Notes: generated by a model from the sequence alone, not told the origin. Shown: positions 32,270 to 50,622, counted from the first letter of the stretch. The stretch: DNA of 64,000 nt from Salinicola endophyticus (GCF_040536835.1 NZ_CP159578.1:310001-374000), one strand, 5' to 3'. Numbers and translations: made by a program.

Positions 32270-33250
32270 ATGAGCATCGGTGAACTGATACGCCTGCTGG
32301 GGGATGGTGATTTCCACTCGGGACAGCAGCTGGGCGAGCGCTTGGGCGTCTCGCGCACCGCGGTCTGGAAGCAGCTGAAGAAGCTGGAGACGATGGATCT
32401 GCCTCTGGAGGCGGTCAAGGGGCGTGGCTATCGGCTGGTCGATGCTATCGAGTCGCTGGACGGCAAGTCGATCGTCGCGCAGCTGAGCGCCGAGCCGCGG
32501 CGTCATCTCAAGCGACTGTTCGTCGAGGACGTGCTCGACTCCACCAATACTTACCTGCGTGAGCGCTTCCGGCAGGGCGCCGGGCATGGCGAGGTGTGTC
32601 TCGCCGAGAGTCAGACGGCGGGGCGGGGACGGCGTGGCAAGGCGTGGAGCACCAGCTGGGGGCGTAGCCTGATCCTGTCCCTGGGCTGGCGTTTCGATGC
32701 CGGCGTGGGGGCACTCGAGGGGCTGAGCCTGGCGGTCGGTGTGGCTGTGGCAGAGGTGCTCGAAGCGGCAGGGGCGGAGATCGCCCTGAAGTGGCCCAAC
32801 GACATCCTGATTGCGGTCGACGGAGAGTGGCGCAAGCTCGCCGGCATTCTGCTCGAGGTGACCGGTGACGTGGAGGGGCCGTGCGAGGTGGTGATCGGGA
32901 TTGGCCTCAACGTGTCACTGAGCGCCGCCGGGCGCGAGGCCGCCGGTCAGCCGGCCGGTGCGCTGGCCGACAGGCTGCCGGCACCCTCGCGCAATCATCT
33001 CGCTGCCGCCATCATCGATGCGCTGCTGATGCTGTTGCCACAGTTCGAGCAGCGCGGTTTCGCGGCCTGGCAGGCGGGCTGGAACCAGCGCCACGCCTTT
33101 GCCGGGCAGCCGATCAAGGTCATTCAGGCGCGGGAGACGTATCCCGCGACGGCCAAGGCGGTGGATGCCAGCGGCAATCTGGTCGTGACCACGGCGGAGG
33201 GCGATCTGACGCTGATGGGGGGCGAGATCAGCATTCGCCCCGGGCGCTGA
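32270..33250 (+). CDS. birA: Biotin-[acetyl-CoA carboxylase] ligase and biotin repressor
   Basis: BirA makes biotinyl-AMP and attaches biotin to the carboxyl carrier protein of acetyl-CoA carboxylase. The N-terminal winged helix (HSGQQLGERLGVSRTAVWKQLKKLE) marks the bifunctional, DNA-binding form. The catalytic domain has DSTNTYL, the biotinyl-AMP loop TAGRGRRGKAW (about residue 116), LKWPNDIL and GIGLNV. The length of 326 is usual. In pseudomonads coaX follows; here the next genes are tRNAs. Confidence 0.95.
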   Translation: MSIGELIRLLGDGDFHSGQQLGERLGVSRTAVWKQLKKLETMDLPLEAVKGRGYRLVDAIESLDGKSIVAQLSAEPRRHLKRLFVEDVLDSTNTYLRERFRQGAGHGEVCLAESQTAGRGRRGKAWSTSWGRSLILSLGWRFDAGVGALEGLSLAVGVAVAEVLEAAGAEIALKWPNDILIAVDGEWRKLAGILLEVTGDVEGPCEVVIGIGLNVSLSAAGREAAGQPAGALADRLPAPSRNHLAAAIIDALLMLLPQFEQRGFAAWQAGWNQRHAFAGQPIKVIQARETYPATAKAVDASGNLVVTTAEGDLTLMGGEISIRPGR

Positions 33251-33361
33251 CAAAAAATGCGTTCCGCGCTTGCAATCGCCCCATCGCTTTGACACAATGC
33301 GCCCCGCCTTGGGGACAAGGTGATCGAGTCTCAGCTCTGTTAGTCGAATAAAAACAGAGGC

Positions 33362-33389
33362 TTGACATCGATAAGCGACAGGTTAGAAT
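33362..33389 (+). promoter_or_regulatory. Promoter of the tRNA-Tyr/Gly/Thr operon
   Basis: TTGACA-N16-TAGAAT, with the -10 box 13 bases before tRNA-Tyr. Confidence 0.82.
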
Positions 33390-33402
33390 GTGTCGCCAGC
33401 TA

Positions 33403-33486
<84 letters not shown>

Positions 33487-33571
33487 GATTCAGTAGTATC
33501 GCTGCGCTGTTGGCAGCAAGAAGTGGTAGTAAGGCCGGTCTGCTTCGGCAAATCGGAGTCAGAGCGGGTAG

Positions 33572-33645
<74 letters not shown>

Positions 33646-33668
33646 GTTCGAGGTTGTGGTGGTGTAGT

Positions 33669-33743
33669 GCTCATGTAGCTCAGGGGTAGAGCACACCCTT
33701 GGTAAGGGTGAGGTCGACGGTTCAAATCCGTCCATGAGCTCCA
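33669..33743 (+). tRNA. tRNA-Thr (anticodon GGT)
   Basis: A 75-base cloverleaf with acceptor GCTCATG/CATGAGC, anticodon loop TTGGTAA and an encoded CCA. In E. coli and Pseudomonas tufB follows this tRNA; it does not here. Confidence 0.96.
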
Positions 33744-33769
33744 TTGCTCGATGTCGAACGCTGTGAAAG

Positions 33770-33792
33770 GCGAGCTGAAGGCTCGCTTTTTT
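33770..33792 (+). terminator. Terminator after tRNA-Thr
   Basis: GCGAGC and GCTCGC pair around TGAAG and are followed by six Ts. Confidence 0.82.
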
Positions 33793-33819
33793 GGTGGCGA
33801 GAGAAAAAGATCCCAAGGG

Positions 33820-33849
33820 TTGCTTTTGCCCTCCTTTTTTCGCTATCAT
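33820..33849 (+). promoter_or_regulatory. Candidate promoter of tRNA-Trp-secE-nusG
   Basis: TTGCTT-N18-TATCAT, about 44 bases before tRNA-Trp. Confidence 0.5.
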
Positions 33850-33892
33850 AGCGCCCTCCAAATTTCCGGGTGCTTCTCGGATGTTTTGATAC

Positions 33893-33968
<76 letters not shown>

Positions 33969-34040
33969 GTCTTCCCCAGGCTGGCTCATATTTGATACCT
34001 TGTCATGTTCGGTTATCGCGCCTTGAGTTGAGGAGTTTTC

Positions 34041-34409
34041 ATGAAGCACAACGCCGAGGTGCAAGTCTCCCGCTACGACACGCTCAAGTGGGCCGTTGTC
34101 GTGCTGCTGCTTGCCGTCGCGGTGGGTGGTAATGCCTGGTTCGCCGATCAGGCGCTGCTCTATCGTGTCCTGGGCGTCGTCGTCTTGTGTGCTGCCGCCG
34201 CTGCCGTGGGGCTCACCACCGCCAAGGGGCAGGCGCTGATGGATCTGGCCAAGGGCTCCAAGCGCGAAATTCAGCGCGTGGTCTGGCCAACTCGTCAGGA
34301 AACCGTACAGACGACCCTGATCGTCCTCGCTGCAGTGCTCGTGGTCGGTCTGCTGCTGTGGCTCATCGATACCGTCCTCGGCTGGGCGATGTCCGGAATC
34401 ATTGGCTAG
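34041..34409 (+). CDS. secE: Preprotein translocase subunit SecE
   Basis: SecE clamps SecY in the inner-membrane translocon. The 122-residue product has three membrane segments (about residues 17-35, 42-60 and 93-115), as in E. coli. The conserved cytoplasmic amphipathic stretch [21 protein letters not shown] precedes the last helix. nusG begins eight bases after its stop. Confidence 0.96.
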   Translation: MKHNAEVQVSRYDTLKWAVVVLLLAVAVGGNAWFADQALLYRVLGVVVLCAAAAAVGLTTAKGQALMDLAKGSKREIQRVVWPTRQETVQTTLIVLAAVLVVGLLLWLIDTVLGWAMSGIIG

Positions 34410-34417
34410 GAGTTTTC

Positions 34418-34951
34418 ATGTCCAAGCGTTGGTACGTCGTTCACGCTTATTCCGGGTTCGAGAAGCAGGTCATGCGCTCGCTCATCGAGCGCGTGAAGCT
34501 GTATGAGGTCGAGGATCAGTTCGGCGAGATCCTGGTGCCGACCGAAGAGGTCGTCGAGATGCGCGACGGCAAGCGCCGCAAGAGCGAGCGCAAGTTCTAT
34601 CCCGGCTATGTGCTGGTCGAGATGGAGATGAACGAGCAGACCTGGCACCTGGTCAACGAGACGCCACGCGTCATGGGCTTCATCGGCGGTACGCCGGAGA
34701 AGCCGGCGCCGATCACGCCGAAGGAAGCCGAGGCGATCCTGCGTCGGGTGCAGGACGGCACCGACAAGCCGCGCCCCAAGACGCTGTTCGAGCCGGGCGA
34801 GACCGTGCGTGTGGTCGATGGCCCGTTCGCCGACTTCAACGGCGTGGTCGAAGAGGTCAACTACGAGAAGAGCCGTCTGCAGGTCAGCGTGCTGATCTTC
34901 GGTCGTTCCACGCCGGTCGAGCTCGAGTTCGTACAGGTGGTCAAAGACTGA
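34418..34951 (+). CDS. nusG: Transcription termination/antitermination factor NusG
   Basis: NusG binds RNA polymerase and links it to Rho or to ribosomal protein S10. The 177-residue product begins [18 protein letters not shown]. The NGN domain includes [12 protein letters not shown], and the C-terminal KOW domain includes [19 protein letters not shown]. The longer frame from 34187 overlaps secE and is not used. Confidence 0.97.
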   Translation: MSKRWYVVHAYSGFEKQVMRSLIERVKLYEVEDQFGEILVPTEEVVEMRDGKRRKSERKFYPGYVLVEMEMNEQTWHLVNETPRVMGFIGGTPEKPAPITPKEAEAILRRVQDGTDKPRPKTLFEPGETVRVVDGPFADFNGVVEEVNYEKSRLQVSVLIFGRSTPVELEFVQVVKD

Positions 34952-35014
34952 GCCGAAGGCTGGGTCGACATTTTTTTCATCGCGGCGCTATTCAAGCGTC
35001 GCGTTGTCGTTGCC

Positions 35015-35073
35015 GGTGATGCGCCGGCCAAACCGGGGAGCCGCAAGGCGCTAATACCCAACAGGAGTTCCAC
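35015..35073 (+). promoter_or_regulatory. Candidate L1-binding leader upstream of rplK
   Basis: GGGGA, a GCC-GCAA-GGC hairpin and then GCTAATA-CCC (35035-35059) form a stem with an asymmetric internal loop, the shape of the L1 site on 23S rRNA and in L11-L1 operon mRNAs. The ribosome binding site AGGAG follows at once. L1 feedback control of rplK-rplA is well known in E. coli. Confidence 0.6.
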
Positions 35074-35505
35074 ATGGCTAAGAAAGTCCAGGCCTATATC
35101 AAGCTGCAGGTCGCAGCTGGCAAGGCCAATCCGAGTCCGCCCGTCGGTCCCGCACTGGGTCAGCACGGTGTCAACATCATGGAGTTCTGCAAGGCGTTCA
35201 ACGCTGCAACCCAGGATGTCGAGCCGGGCCTGCCGACGCCGGTCGTGATCACGGTCTACTCCGACCGTAGCTTCACCTTCGTCACCAAGACGCCGCCGGC
35301 TGCCGTGCTGCTGAAGAAAGCCGCAGGCATCAAATCCGGTTCTGGCGTGCCGAACAAGACCAAGGTCGGCACTGTGACCCGCGAGCAGCTCGAAGAGATC
35401 GCCAAGACCAAGGAGCCGGATCTGACGGCTGCCGATCTCGACGCCGCCGTTCGTACCATTGCTGGCAGCGCCCGTAGCATGGGCCTCAACGTGGAGGGCC
35501 TCTGA
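35074..35505 (+). CDS. rplK: 50S ribosomal protein L11
   Basis: L11 forms the base of the L7/L12 stalk and the GTPase-associated centre, and is required for RelA activation. The 143-residue product has the typical [13 protein letters not shown] start and [19 protein letters not shown]. It is translationally close to rplA. Confidence 0.98.
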   Translation: MAKKVQAYIKLQVAAGKANPSPPVGPALGQHGVNIMEFCKAFNAATQDVEPGLPTPVVITVYSDRSFTFVTKTPPAAVLLKKAAGIKSGSGVPNKTKVGTVTREQLEEIAKTKEPDLTAADLDAAVRTIAGSARSMGLNVEGL

Positions 35506-35507
35506 TC

Positions 35508-36200
35508 ATGGCAAAGCTTTCCAAGCGCGCGCAGATGATTCGCGAGAAGGTCGAGCCGGGCAAGGTCTACTCCCTCGAGGAAGCCGTCTCCCTGCTGTCC
35601 GATCTGTCGACCGTCAAGTTCAAGGAAGCGGTGGAAGTCGCCATCAATCTGGGCGTCGATCCACGTAAATCCGACCAGGTCGTGCGTGGCGCCACCGTGC
35701 TGCCCAACGGTACCGGTCGTGACGTGCGCGTCGCCGTGTTCGCCCAGGGCAACGCCGCCGACGCCGCCAAGGAAGCCGGTGCCGATATCGTCGGCATGGA
35801 CGACCTGGCCGAGGACGTGAAGAAGGGCAATCTGAACTTCGACGTCGTCATCGCTGCTCCGGACGCCATGCGTGTGGTCGGCCAGCTGGGTCAGATCCTC
35901 GGCCCGCGCGGCCTGATGCCGAACCCCAAGGTCGGCACCGTGACGCCGGACGTCGCCACCGCGGTCAAGAACGCCAAGGCGGGTCAGGTGCGTTTCCGTA
36001 CCGACAAGAACGGCATCATCCATGCCTCTATCGGTAAGGTCGACTTCTCCGCCGACGCGCTCAAGGGCAACCTGGAAGCGCTGGTCAACGACCTCAAGCG
36101 TCTGAAGCCGAGCACCTCCAAGGGCATCTATCTCAAGAAACTGACCCTCTCCAGCACCATGGGGCCGGGTCTGACCGTCGATCACAGCGCTTACGTGTGA
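35508..36200 (+). CDS. rplA: 50S ribosomal protein L1
   Basis: L1 forms the mobile L1 stalk at the E site and represses its own mRNA. The 230-residue product includes [17 protein letters not shown] and the L1 signature region [15 protein letters not shown]. It starts two bases after the rplK stop. Confidence 0.98.
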   Translation: MAKLSKRAQMIREKVEPGKVYSLEEAVSLLSDLSTVKFKEAVEVAINLGVDPRKSDQVVRGATVLPNGTGRDVRVAVFAQGNAADAAKEAGADIVGMDDLAEDVKKGNLNFDVVIAAPDAMRVVGQLGQILGPRGLMPNPKVGTVTPDVATAVKNAKAGQVRFRTDKNGIIHASIGKVDFSADALKGNLEALVNDLKRLKPSTSKGIYLKKLTLSSTMGPGLTVDHSAYV

Positions 36201-36202
36201 TC

Positions 36203-36460
36203 GATCACCGAGCAGTAACTTTGCGGTCCCCGTGCGCCGTCTCGCGAGAGGCGGAAAGGGGCGGGGCACCGTCAAAGACCGCAGGTGTCGGCCAGCGGCC
36301 GACTTAATGTCCGCACCCGGCATCGCCGGATGGAGACCTGCGCAGATGGTGTGGCTCGCCGAATTCAGGTGTGCAGCCATCATCCAAGACTTCCGCCGCG
36401 GTTCAAGCGGAAGAGATGGTAACCACCGGGTCGCGACATCGTCGCCCCGGCACGAAGGAG
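36203..36460 (+). promoter_or_regulatory. L10 leader upstream of rplJ
   Basis: The rplJ leader holds a clear three-way junction. GCAGGT (36280-36285) pairs with ACCTGC (36335-36340), enclosing the hairpins GTCGGCC-AGC-GGCCGAC (36286-36302) and CCGGC-ATC-GCCGG (36316-36328). A further G+C-rich fold precedes it. This matches the kind of structure bound by the L10-L12 complex, which represses rplJL translation in E. coli. Confidence 0.65.
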
Positions 36461-36468
36461 TAACCACT

Positions 36469-36972
36469 GTGCCACTAGCACTCGAAGGCAAGAAAGCGAT
36501 TGTTGCCGAGGTCAGTGAAGCCGCTAAGGACGCTCTTTCCGTCGTAGTTGCCGACTCTCGCGGTGTGACCGTTAGCGCAATGACAGATCTGCGCAAACAG
36601 GCTCGCGAGAATGGCGTCCAGATTCGTGTTGTCCGCAACACCCTGGCACGCCGCGCTTTGGCAGGCACTTCCTGGGAGTGCCTGAACGAGACTTTCGCAG
36701 GTCCGACGCTTCTGGCCTTCTCCTACGAGCACCCCGGCGCTGCCGCGCGGCTGTTCAAGGAGTTCGGCAAGACGCAGAAGGAGTTCGAAGTCAAAGCGCT
36801 GGCCTACGAAGGCGAGATGATCCCGGCGGCCGATATCGACCGTCTGGCAACGCTGCCGACTTACGAGGAAGCACTGGCCAAGCTGATGTCCGTCATGAAG
36901 GAAGCTTCTGCCGGCAAGCTGGTTCGTACCCTCGCAGCCCTGCGCGCGAAGAAGGAAGAAGAGGCGGCCTGA
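36469..36972 (+). CDS. rplJ: 50S ribosomal protein L10
   Basis: L10 anchors the L7/L12 dimers to the ribosome and regulates its own operon. The 167-residue product starts at GTG 36469 with AAGGAG eight bases upstream. A longer frame from 36232 would translate the leader and is rejected. [25 protein letters not shown] is the typical N-terminal block. Confidence 0.96.
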   Translation: MPLALEGKKAIVAEVSEAAKDALSVVVADSRGVTVSAMTDLRKQARENGVQIRVVRNTLARRALAGTSWECLNETFAGPTLLAFSYEHPGAAARLFKEFGKTQKEFEVKALAYEGEMIPAADIDRLATLPTYEEALAKLMSVMKEASAGKLVRTLAALRAKKEEEAA

Positions 36973-37071
36973 GCCGACACTTCTCCCGACTCGCCTGCGC
37001 CAGGTTGAACTGAATCTCATCGAGTGGGCAGGCCACATGGCCGCCGCTCCGCAAAGTTAGGAATAGGTAAC

Positions 37072-37443
37072 ATGGCACTGACTCAAGAAGACATCATCAA
37101 CGCCGTTGCTGAAATGTCCGTGATGGAAGTTGCGGAACTGGTCTCTGCAATGGAAGAGAAGTTCGGCGTGTCTGCCGCTGCAGCCGTCGTGGCTGGCCCT
37201 GGTGGCGGTGATGCCGCTGCTGAAGAAGAGCAGACCGAGTTCGCGCTGGTTCTGACCGCTGCCGGTGACAAGAAAGTCAACGTCATCAAGGTCGTCCGCG
37301 AAATCACCGGTCTGGGTCTGAAGGAAGCCAAAGGCGCCGTCGACGGTGCTCCGGCTACCCTGAAAGAAGGCCTGTCCAAGGACGACGCCGAAGAAGCCAA
37401 GAAGAAGCTGGAAGAAGCTGGCGCCTCCGTGGAGCTCAAGTAA
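37072..37443 (+). CDS. rplL: 50S ribosomal protein L7/L12
   Basis: The multi-copy stalk protein that recruits translation GTPases. The 123-residue product has the N-terminal dimerisation helices, the Ala/Gly hinge ([19 protein letters not shown]) and the C-terminal domain with [15 protein letters not shown]. The start at 37072 ([12 protein letters not shown]) is typical. Confidence 0.97.
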   Translation: MALTQEDIINAVAEMSVMEVAELVSAMEEKFGVSAAAAVVAGPGGGDAAAEEEQTEFALVLTAAGDKKVNVIKVVREITGLGLKEAKGAVDGAPATLKEGLSKDDAEEAKKKLEEAGASVELK

Positions 37444-37481
37444 CTCTGTGTTCACGGCTCCACGCGCTGCGTAAGCGCCAC

Positions 37482-37516
37482 GGCTGGTGGCGGGCCTCCC
37501 CGCTGCCGGCCTTTTT
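37482..37516 (+). terminator. Attenuator between rplL and rpoB
   Basis: GGCTGGTGGCGGG (37482-37494) and CCCGCTGCCGGCC (37499-37511) form a 13-bp stem with three G-U pairs, followed by TTTTTCT. In E. coli a partial terminator at this place lowers rpoBC expression relative to the ribosomal genes. Confidence 0.8.
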
Positions 37517-37593
37517 CTGTTGTTGCTAGCCTGGCGTTAGACCACCTGGCTTGGGATCCCCCGAATCAGGGTTAAAGCCACTAGACGAATTCC

Positions 37594-37659
37594 GACGGCG
37601 AGCTCCCTCCGGGCAGCTTGCCGTCAGCGCCTAACGGGGTCACCCCCGTTGGGGAGCGC
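37594..37659 (+). other. Two further hairpins in the rplL-rpoB spacer
   Basis: GACGGCGAGCT/AGCTTGCCGTC (37594-37625) and AACGGGG/CCCCGTT within GCGCCTAACGGGG...GAGCGC (37627-37659) follow the attenuator. One could be the RNase III site known between these genes in E. coli. Confidence 0.55.
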
Positions 37660-37704
37660 CGACCACGCACCGGTCACCCATGGTGAACAAGCTGGGGAAT
37701 ACAG

Positions 37705-41781
<4,077 letters not shown>

Positions 41782-41871
41782 GACCGGCACAGTCGATCGA
41801 TAGCGACGGGTTGCGGGGCCGACGAGAGAGTCGCGGCCCCGCTCATGACAACTCCGCAACGGAGCGATCCC

Positions 41872-46098
<4,227 letters not shown>

Positions 46099-46109
46099 GT
46101 CGTCAGCCT

Positions 46110-46137
46110 GCCGCCCGCCCCGTACGGGGCGGGCGGC
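46110..46137 (+). terminator. Strong palindrome after rpoC
   Basis: GCCGCCCGCCCC and GGGGCGGGCGGC form a 12-bp stem with loop GTAC. Only CCTT follows, so it may be a weak or partial terminator; the -35 box of the rpsL promoter begins within the next bases. Confidence 0.6.
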
Positions 46138-46138
46138 C

Positions 46139-46168
46139 TTGACGGCTCTCGCGACAACTGATTAGAAT
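46139..46168 (+). promoter_or_regulatory. Promoter of the str operon (rpsL)
   Basis: TTGACG-N18-TAGAAT followed by GCGCAGC, about 79 bases before rpsL. Confidence 0.72.
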
Positions 46169-46246
46169 GCGCAGCCTTTATGTGTGGGGCGGTACAACCG
46201 TCGTGCGCGTAAGGCAAGGCAACCCATTGGAGTCAGCTAAAACACT

Positions 46247-46621
46247 ATGGCAACGATCAACCAGCTCGTGCGCAAGCCGCGCAAGCGCCCCGTCGAGACT
46301 AGCGACGTGCCGGCGCTGCAGGCCTGCCCGCAACGCCGTGGGGTCTGCACCCGCGTCTACACCACCACGCCCAAGAAGCCGAACTCGGCTCTGCGTAAGG
46401 TGTGCCGCGTGCGCCTGACCAACGGTTTCGAAGTCAGTTCCTATATCGGCGGTGAAGGTCACAACCTGCAGGAGCACTCCGTGGTCCTGATCCGTGGCGG
46501 CCGCGTCAAGGACTTGCCGGGTGTGCGTTATCACACCGTGCGCGGTGCCCTTGACACCTCCGGTGTCCAGAACCGTAAGCAGGGCCGTTCCAAGTACGGC
46601 ACCAAGCGTCCCAAGGCTTGA
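46247..46621 (+). CDS. rpsL: 30S ribosomal protein S12
   Basis: S12 shapes the decoding centre. The 124-residue product has [16 protein letters not shown] and [14 protein letters not shown] with wild-type Lys residues at the classic streptomycin-resistance sites, so no such resistance is predicted. Confidence 0.98.
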   Translation: MATINQLVRKPRKRPVETSDVPALQACPQRRGVCTRVYTTTPKKPNSALRKVCRVRLTNGFEVSSYIGGEGHNLQEHSVVLIRGGRVKDLPGVRYHTVRGALDTSGVQNRKQGRSKYGTKRPKA

Positions 46622-46719
46622 TGCCCGGACGTCTCCCAACATTTTTATCGGTCAGATAAGAGTAAGGTCGGCCGGAGTCGCTGTTACGGCGTCTCGGCGT
46701 GCCGGGTTTACCTGAACGA

Positions 46720-46734
46720 CCCTTCAATTGAGGG
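46720..46734 (+). promoter_or_regulatory. Small hairpin sequestering the rpsG ribosome binding site
   Basis: CCCT (46720-46723) can pair with AGGG (46731-46734), which is part of the GAGGG ribosome binding site six bases before the rpsG ATG. S7 regulates this region in E. coli; a role here is inferred. Confidence 0.35.
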
Positions 46735-46740
46735 CTTATC

Positions 46741-47211
46741 ATGCCTAGAAGAAGAGTTGCCGCTAAGCGCGAGATCCTTCCCGATCCCAAGTTCGGAAGT
46801 GAGCGCCTGGCCAAGTTCATGAACCATCTGATGATCAGCGGCAAGAAGTCCGTAGCTGAGCGTATCGTTTACGGTGCGCTGGACAGGGTTGCCGAGCGTG
46901 GTAAAGAAGCGCCGCTGGACATCTTCGACAAGGCGCTGGAAGCGATCCAGCCGATGGTCGAGGTCAAATCCCGCCGTGTCGGCGGTGCCACCTATCAGGT
47001 GCCCGTCGAAGTGCGTCCGTCCCGTCGTCAGGCGCTGGCCATGCGCTGGCTGGTGGACGCCGCACGCAACCGCGGTGAGAAGACCATGGTTCAACGTCTT
47101 GCCGGCGAAATGCTCGACGCCGCCGAAGGCAAGGGCGCTGCCGTGAAGAAGCGTGAAGACGTGCATCGCATGGCAGATGCCAACAAGGCCTTCTCTCACT
47201 ACCGCTTCTAA
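46741..47211 (+). CDS. rpsG: 30S ribosomal protein S7
   Basis: S7 organises the 3' domain of 16S rRNA. The 156-residue product has [21 protein letters not shown] and the [16 protein letters not shown] segment. fusA follows after 18 bases. Confidence 0.98.
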   Translation: MPRRRVAAKREILPDPKFGSERLAKFMNHLMISGKKSVAERIVYGALDRVAERGKEAPLDIFDKALEAIQPMVEVKSRRVGGATYQVPVEVRPSRRQALAMRWLVDAARNRGEKTMVQRLAGEMLDAAEGKGAAVKKREDVHRMADANKAFSHYRF

Positions 47212-47229
47212 CCAACGGGGACTTCCATC

Positions 47230-49353
47230 GTGGCACGCAAGACACCACTCAAGCGTTATCGCAATATCGGTATCGTTGCCCACGTCGACGCCGGCAAGAC
47301 CACCACTACCGAGCGTGTCCTGTTCTACACCGGTCTGTCCCACAAGGTGGGTGAGGTTCATGAGGGCGCCGCCGTCATGGACTGGATGGAGCAGGAGCAG
47401 GAGCGTGGCATCACGATCACCTCTGCTGCTACCACCTGCTTCTGGCAGGGGATGAACAAGCAGTTCGACGAGCACCGCATCAACATCATCGACACCCCGG
47501 GACACGTTGACTTCACCATCGAAGTCGAGCGTTCCCTGCGTGTTCTCGATGGCGCGGTCGTCGTGCTGTGTGGCTCTTCCGGCGTGCAGCCGCAGACCGA
47601 GACCGTCTGGCGTCAGGCCAACAAGTACGAAGTCCCGCGCATGGTGTTCGTCAACAAGATGGACCGCGCCGGCGCCGACTTCTTCATGGTCGTCGATCAG
47701 CTCAAGAATCGTCTGGGCGCCAACGTCGTACCGATCCAGATCAACTGGGGTGCCGAGGAAGAGTTCAAGGGCGTCATCGATCTGCTGCAGATGAAGGCGA
47801 TCCTGTGGGACGAAGACAACTTCGGTATGAACTACGAGTTGGTCGACATCCCGGCTGATCTGCAGGAGACCGCCGAGACCTATCGTGAGCAGATGGTCGA
47901 AGCCGCCGCAGAAGCCAACGAAGAGCTGATGGACAAGTACCTCGAAGAGGGCGACCTGTCCATCGACGAGATCAAGGCCGGTCTGCGTGCGCGCACGCTC
48001 GCCAACGAGATCGTGCTCGTGACCTGTGGCTCTGCGTTCAAGAACAAGGGCGTTCAGGCCGTGCTCGACGGCGTCATCGAATACCTGCCGTCGCCGACCG
48101 AGGTCAAGGCGATCGAAGGTGAGCTCGACGACAAGGACGGCACCGTCGCCACGCGTGAGGCTGACGACAACGCCCCGTTCGCGGCGCTGGCGTTCAAGAT
48201 CGCCACCGACCCGTTCGTCGGTACCCTGACCTTCATGCGCGTCTACTCGGGCGTTCTGAAGTCGGGTGACAGCGTCTTCAACTCGGTCAAGTCGAAGAAA
48301 GAGCGTGTCGGCCGTATCGTTCAGATGCACGCCAACTCGCGCGAAGAGATCAAAGAGGTCTACGCCGGCGACATCGCCGCCTGTATCGGCCTCAAGGACG
48401 TGACCACCGGTGACACCCTGTGCGACCTGGATGCCAAGATCATCCTCGAGCGCATGGAGTTCCCGGAGCCGGTCATCTCGGTCGCCGTGGAGCCGAAGTC
48501 CAAGGCCGACCAGGAGAAGATGGGCGTCGCCCTCGGCAAGCTGGCGCAGGAGGATCCCTCCTTCCGCGTGCAGACTGACGAAGAGACCGGCCAGACCATC
48601 ATCTCCGGGATGGGCGAGCTGCACCTCGACATCATCGTTGACCGCATGCGTCGCGAGTTCAAGGTCGAGGCCAACATCGGCAAGCCGCAGGTGGCCTACC
48701 GCGAGACCATTCGTCAGTCGGTCGAGCAGGAAGGCAAGTTCGTGCGGCAGTCGGGTGGTCGCGGTCAGTACGGTCACGTTTGGCTGCGTATCGAGCCGCT
48801 GACCGACGCTGACAAGGGCGAGGACGAAGAAGAAGTCCACTTCAAGTTCGCGTCCGAGATCGTCGGCGGTGTCGTACCCAAAGAGTACGTGCCGGCCGTC
48901 GAGAAAGGGGCCTACGAGCAGCTCAAGAATGGTGTCATCGCGGGCTACCCGATGATCGACGTCAAGGTGACGCTGTTCGACGGCTCCTACCACGACGTGG
49001 ACTCTAACGAGACCGCGTTCAAGGTCGCCTCATCCATGGCGATCAAGGAAGGTGCTCGCAAGGCTAAGGCCGTGCTGCTCGAGCCGGTGATGAAGGTCGA
49101 GGTCGTGACCCCGGAGGACTTCATGGGTGACGTCATGGGCGACCTTAACCGCCGCCGTGGCCTTGTCCAGGGCATGGATGACTCCTCCTCCGGCAAAGTC
49201 ATTCGCGCCACGGTTCCGTTGGCTGAGATGTTCGGTTACGCGACCGATCTGCGTTCTCAGACCCAGGGACGCGCAAGCTACACCATGGAGTTTGCGAATT
49301 ACGAAGAGGCGCCCTCCAGCGTCGTTGATGCCGTCATCAATCAGAACGGTTAA
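47230..49353 (+). CDS. fusA: Elongation factor G
   Basis: EF-G drives translocation by GTP hydrolysis. The 707-residue product starts at GTG 47230. G1 is [19 protein letters not shown], followed by DTPGHVDFT and NKMDRAG, then domains II to V with [16 protein letters not shown]. The sequence is the housekeeping type used in translation. Confidence 0.98.
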   Translation: MARKTPLKRYRNIGIVAHVDAGKTTTTERVLFYTGLSHKVGEVHEGAAVMDWMEQEQERGITITSAATTCFWQGMNKQFDEHRINIIDTPGHVDFTIEVERSLRVLDGAVVVLCGSSGVQPQTETVWRQANKYEVPRMVFVNKMDRAGADFFMVVDQLKNRLGANVVPIQINWGAEEEFKGVIDLLQMKAILWDEDNFGMNYELVDIPADLQETAETYREQMVEAAAEANEELMDKYLEEGDLSIDEIKAGLRARTLANEIVLVTCGSAFKNKGVQAVLDGVIEYLPSPTEVKAIEGELDDKDGTVATREADDNAPFAALAFKIATDPFVGTLTFMRVYSGVLKSGDSVFNSVKSKKERVGRIVQMHANSREEIKEVYAGDIAACIGLKDVTTGDTLCDLDAKIILERMEFPEPVISVAVEPKSKADQEKMGVALGKLAQEDPSFRVQTDEETGQTIISGMGELHLDIIVDRMRREFKVEANIGKPQVAYRETIRQSVEQEGKFVRQSGGRGQYGHVWLRIEPLTDADKGEDEEEVHFKFASEIVGGVVPKEYVPAVEKGAYEQLKNGVIAGYPMIDVKVTLFDGSYHDVDSNETAFKVASSMAIKEGARKAKAVLLEPVMKVEVVTPEDFMGDVMGDLNRRRGLVQGMDDSSSGKVIRATVPLAEMFGYATDLRSQTQGRASYTMEFANYEEAPSSVVDAVINQNG

Positions 49354-49382
49354 CCGTTAGCTAACGTAAAGAGGTTATAGCA

Positions 49383-50576
49383 GTGGCTAAGGAAAAATTT
49401 GAACGCTCCAAACCGCACGTCAACGTCGGCACCATCGGTCACGTCGACCACGGCAAGACGACTCTGACGGCGGCTCTGACCCGTGTTTCCGCTGAAGTCT
49501 TCGGCGGCGAATGGCGTCAGTTCGACACCATCGACAACGCTCCGGAAGAGCGCGAGCGCGGTATCACCATCGCGACCGCTCACGTCGAGTACCAGTCCGA
49601 AGTGCGTCACTACGCGCACGTCGACTGCCCGGGACACGCTGACTACGTCAAGAACATGATCACCGGTGCTGCCCAGATGGACGGCGCTATCCTGGTCTGT
49701 TCCGCTGCTGACGGCCCGATGCCGCAGACCCGCGAGCACATCCTGCTGTCGCGTCAGGTCGGCGTTCCGTACATCGTCGTGTTCCTGAACAAGGCCGACA
49801 TGGTCGACGACGAAGAGCTGCTCGAGCTGGTCGAGATGGAAGTGCGTGAACTCCTCAACGAGTACGACTTCCCGGGCGACGACACCCCGATCATCATCGG
49901 CTCCGCGCTGATGGCGCTGGAAGGCAAGGATGACAACGGCATGGGTACCACCGCCGTTGCCAACCTGATCAAGTCGCTCGACGACTACATCCCGGAGCCG
50001 GAGCGTGCCATCGACCAGCCGTTCCTGATGCCGATCGAAGACGTGTTCTCGATCTCCGGCCGCGGTACCGTCGTGACCGGTCGTGTCGAGCGTGGTCTGG
50101 TCAAGTCCGGCGAAGAAGTCGAGATCGTCGGTATCCACGACACCACCAAGACCACCGTTACCGGTGTCGAAATGTTCCGCAAGCTGCTCGACGAAGGTCG
50201 TGCTGGCGAGAACATCGGTGCGCTGCTGCGTGGTACCAAGCGTGACGACGTCGAGCGTGGTCAGGTCCTGGCCAAGCCGGGCACCATCACCCCGCACACC
50301 AAGTTCGAAGCCGAAGTCTACGTGCTGTCCAAGGAAGAAGGTGGTCGTCACACCCCGTTCTTCAAGGGCTACCGTCCGCAGTTCTACTTCCGTACCACTG
50401 ACGTGACCGGTACCTGTGAACTGCCGGAAGGCGTCGAGATGGTCATGCCGGGCGACAACGTCCAGATGGTCGTGACCCTGATCGCTCCGATCGCCATGGA
50501 AGACGGCCTGCGCTTCGCCATCCGCGAAGGCGGTCGTACCGTCGGCGCCGGCGTGGTCGCCAAGATCATCGAGTAA
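49383..50576 (+). CDS. tuf: Elongation factor Tu
   Basis: EF-Tu delivers aminoacyl-tRNA to the ribosome. The 397-residue product starts at GTG 49383. [36 protein letters not shown] and [11 protein letters not shown] are the GTP-binding motifs. It is the only tuf gene in the window; the second copy usually found before tRNA-Trp is missing. Confidence 0.98.
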   Translation: MAKEKFERSKPHVNVGTIGHVDHGKTTLTAALTRVSAEVFGGEWRQFDTIDNAPEERERGITIATAHVEYQSEVRHYAHVDCPGHADYVKNMITGAAQMDGAILVCSAADGPMPQTREHILLSRQVGVPYIVVFLNKADMVDDEELLELVEMEVRELLNEYDFPGDDTPIIIGSALMALEGKDDNGMGTTAVANLIKSLDDYIPEPERAIDQPFLMPIEDVFSISGRGTVVTGRVERGLVKSGEEVEIVGIHDTTKTTVTGVEMFRKLLDEGRAGENIGALLRGTKRDDVERGQVLAKPGTITPHTKFEAEVYVLSKEEGGRHTPFFKGYRPQFYFRTTDVTGTCELPEGVEMVMPGDNVQMVVTLIAPIAMEDGLRFAIREGGRTVGAGVVAKIIE

Positions 50577-50596
50577 GTCTCGCTGATCGGATAGAG

Positions 50597-50622
50597 AAGG
50601 GGCGCTCCGGCGCCCCTTTTTC
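50597..50622 (+). terminator. Rho-independent terminator after tuf
   Basis: AAGGGGCGC and GCGCCCCTT form a 9-bp stem with loop TCCG that runs into five Ts. It closes the str operon. Confidence 0.93.

Noticed and set aside
34187-34417. Extended N terminus of nusG
   Set aside because: It lies in another frame of secE; the ATG at 34418 gives a normal NusG.
36232-36468. Extended N terminus of rplJ
   Set aside because: The stretch is the structured L10 leader. The GTG at 36469 has a well-placed ribosome binding site and gives the normal L10 length.
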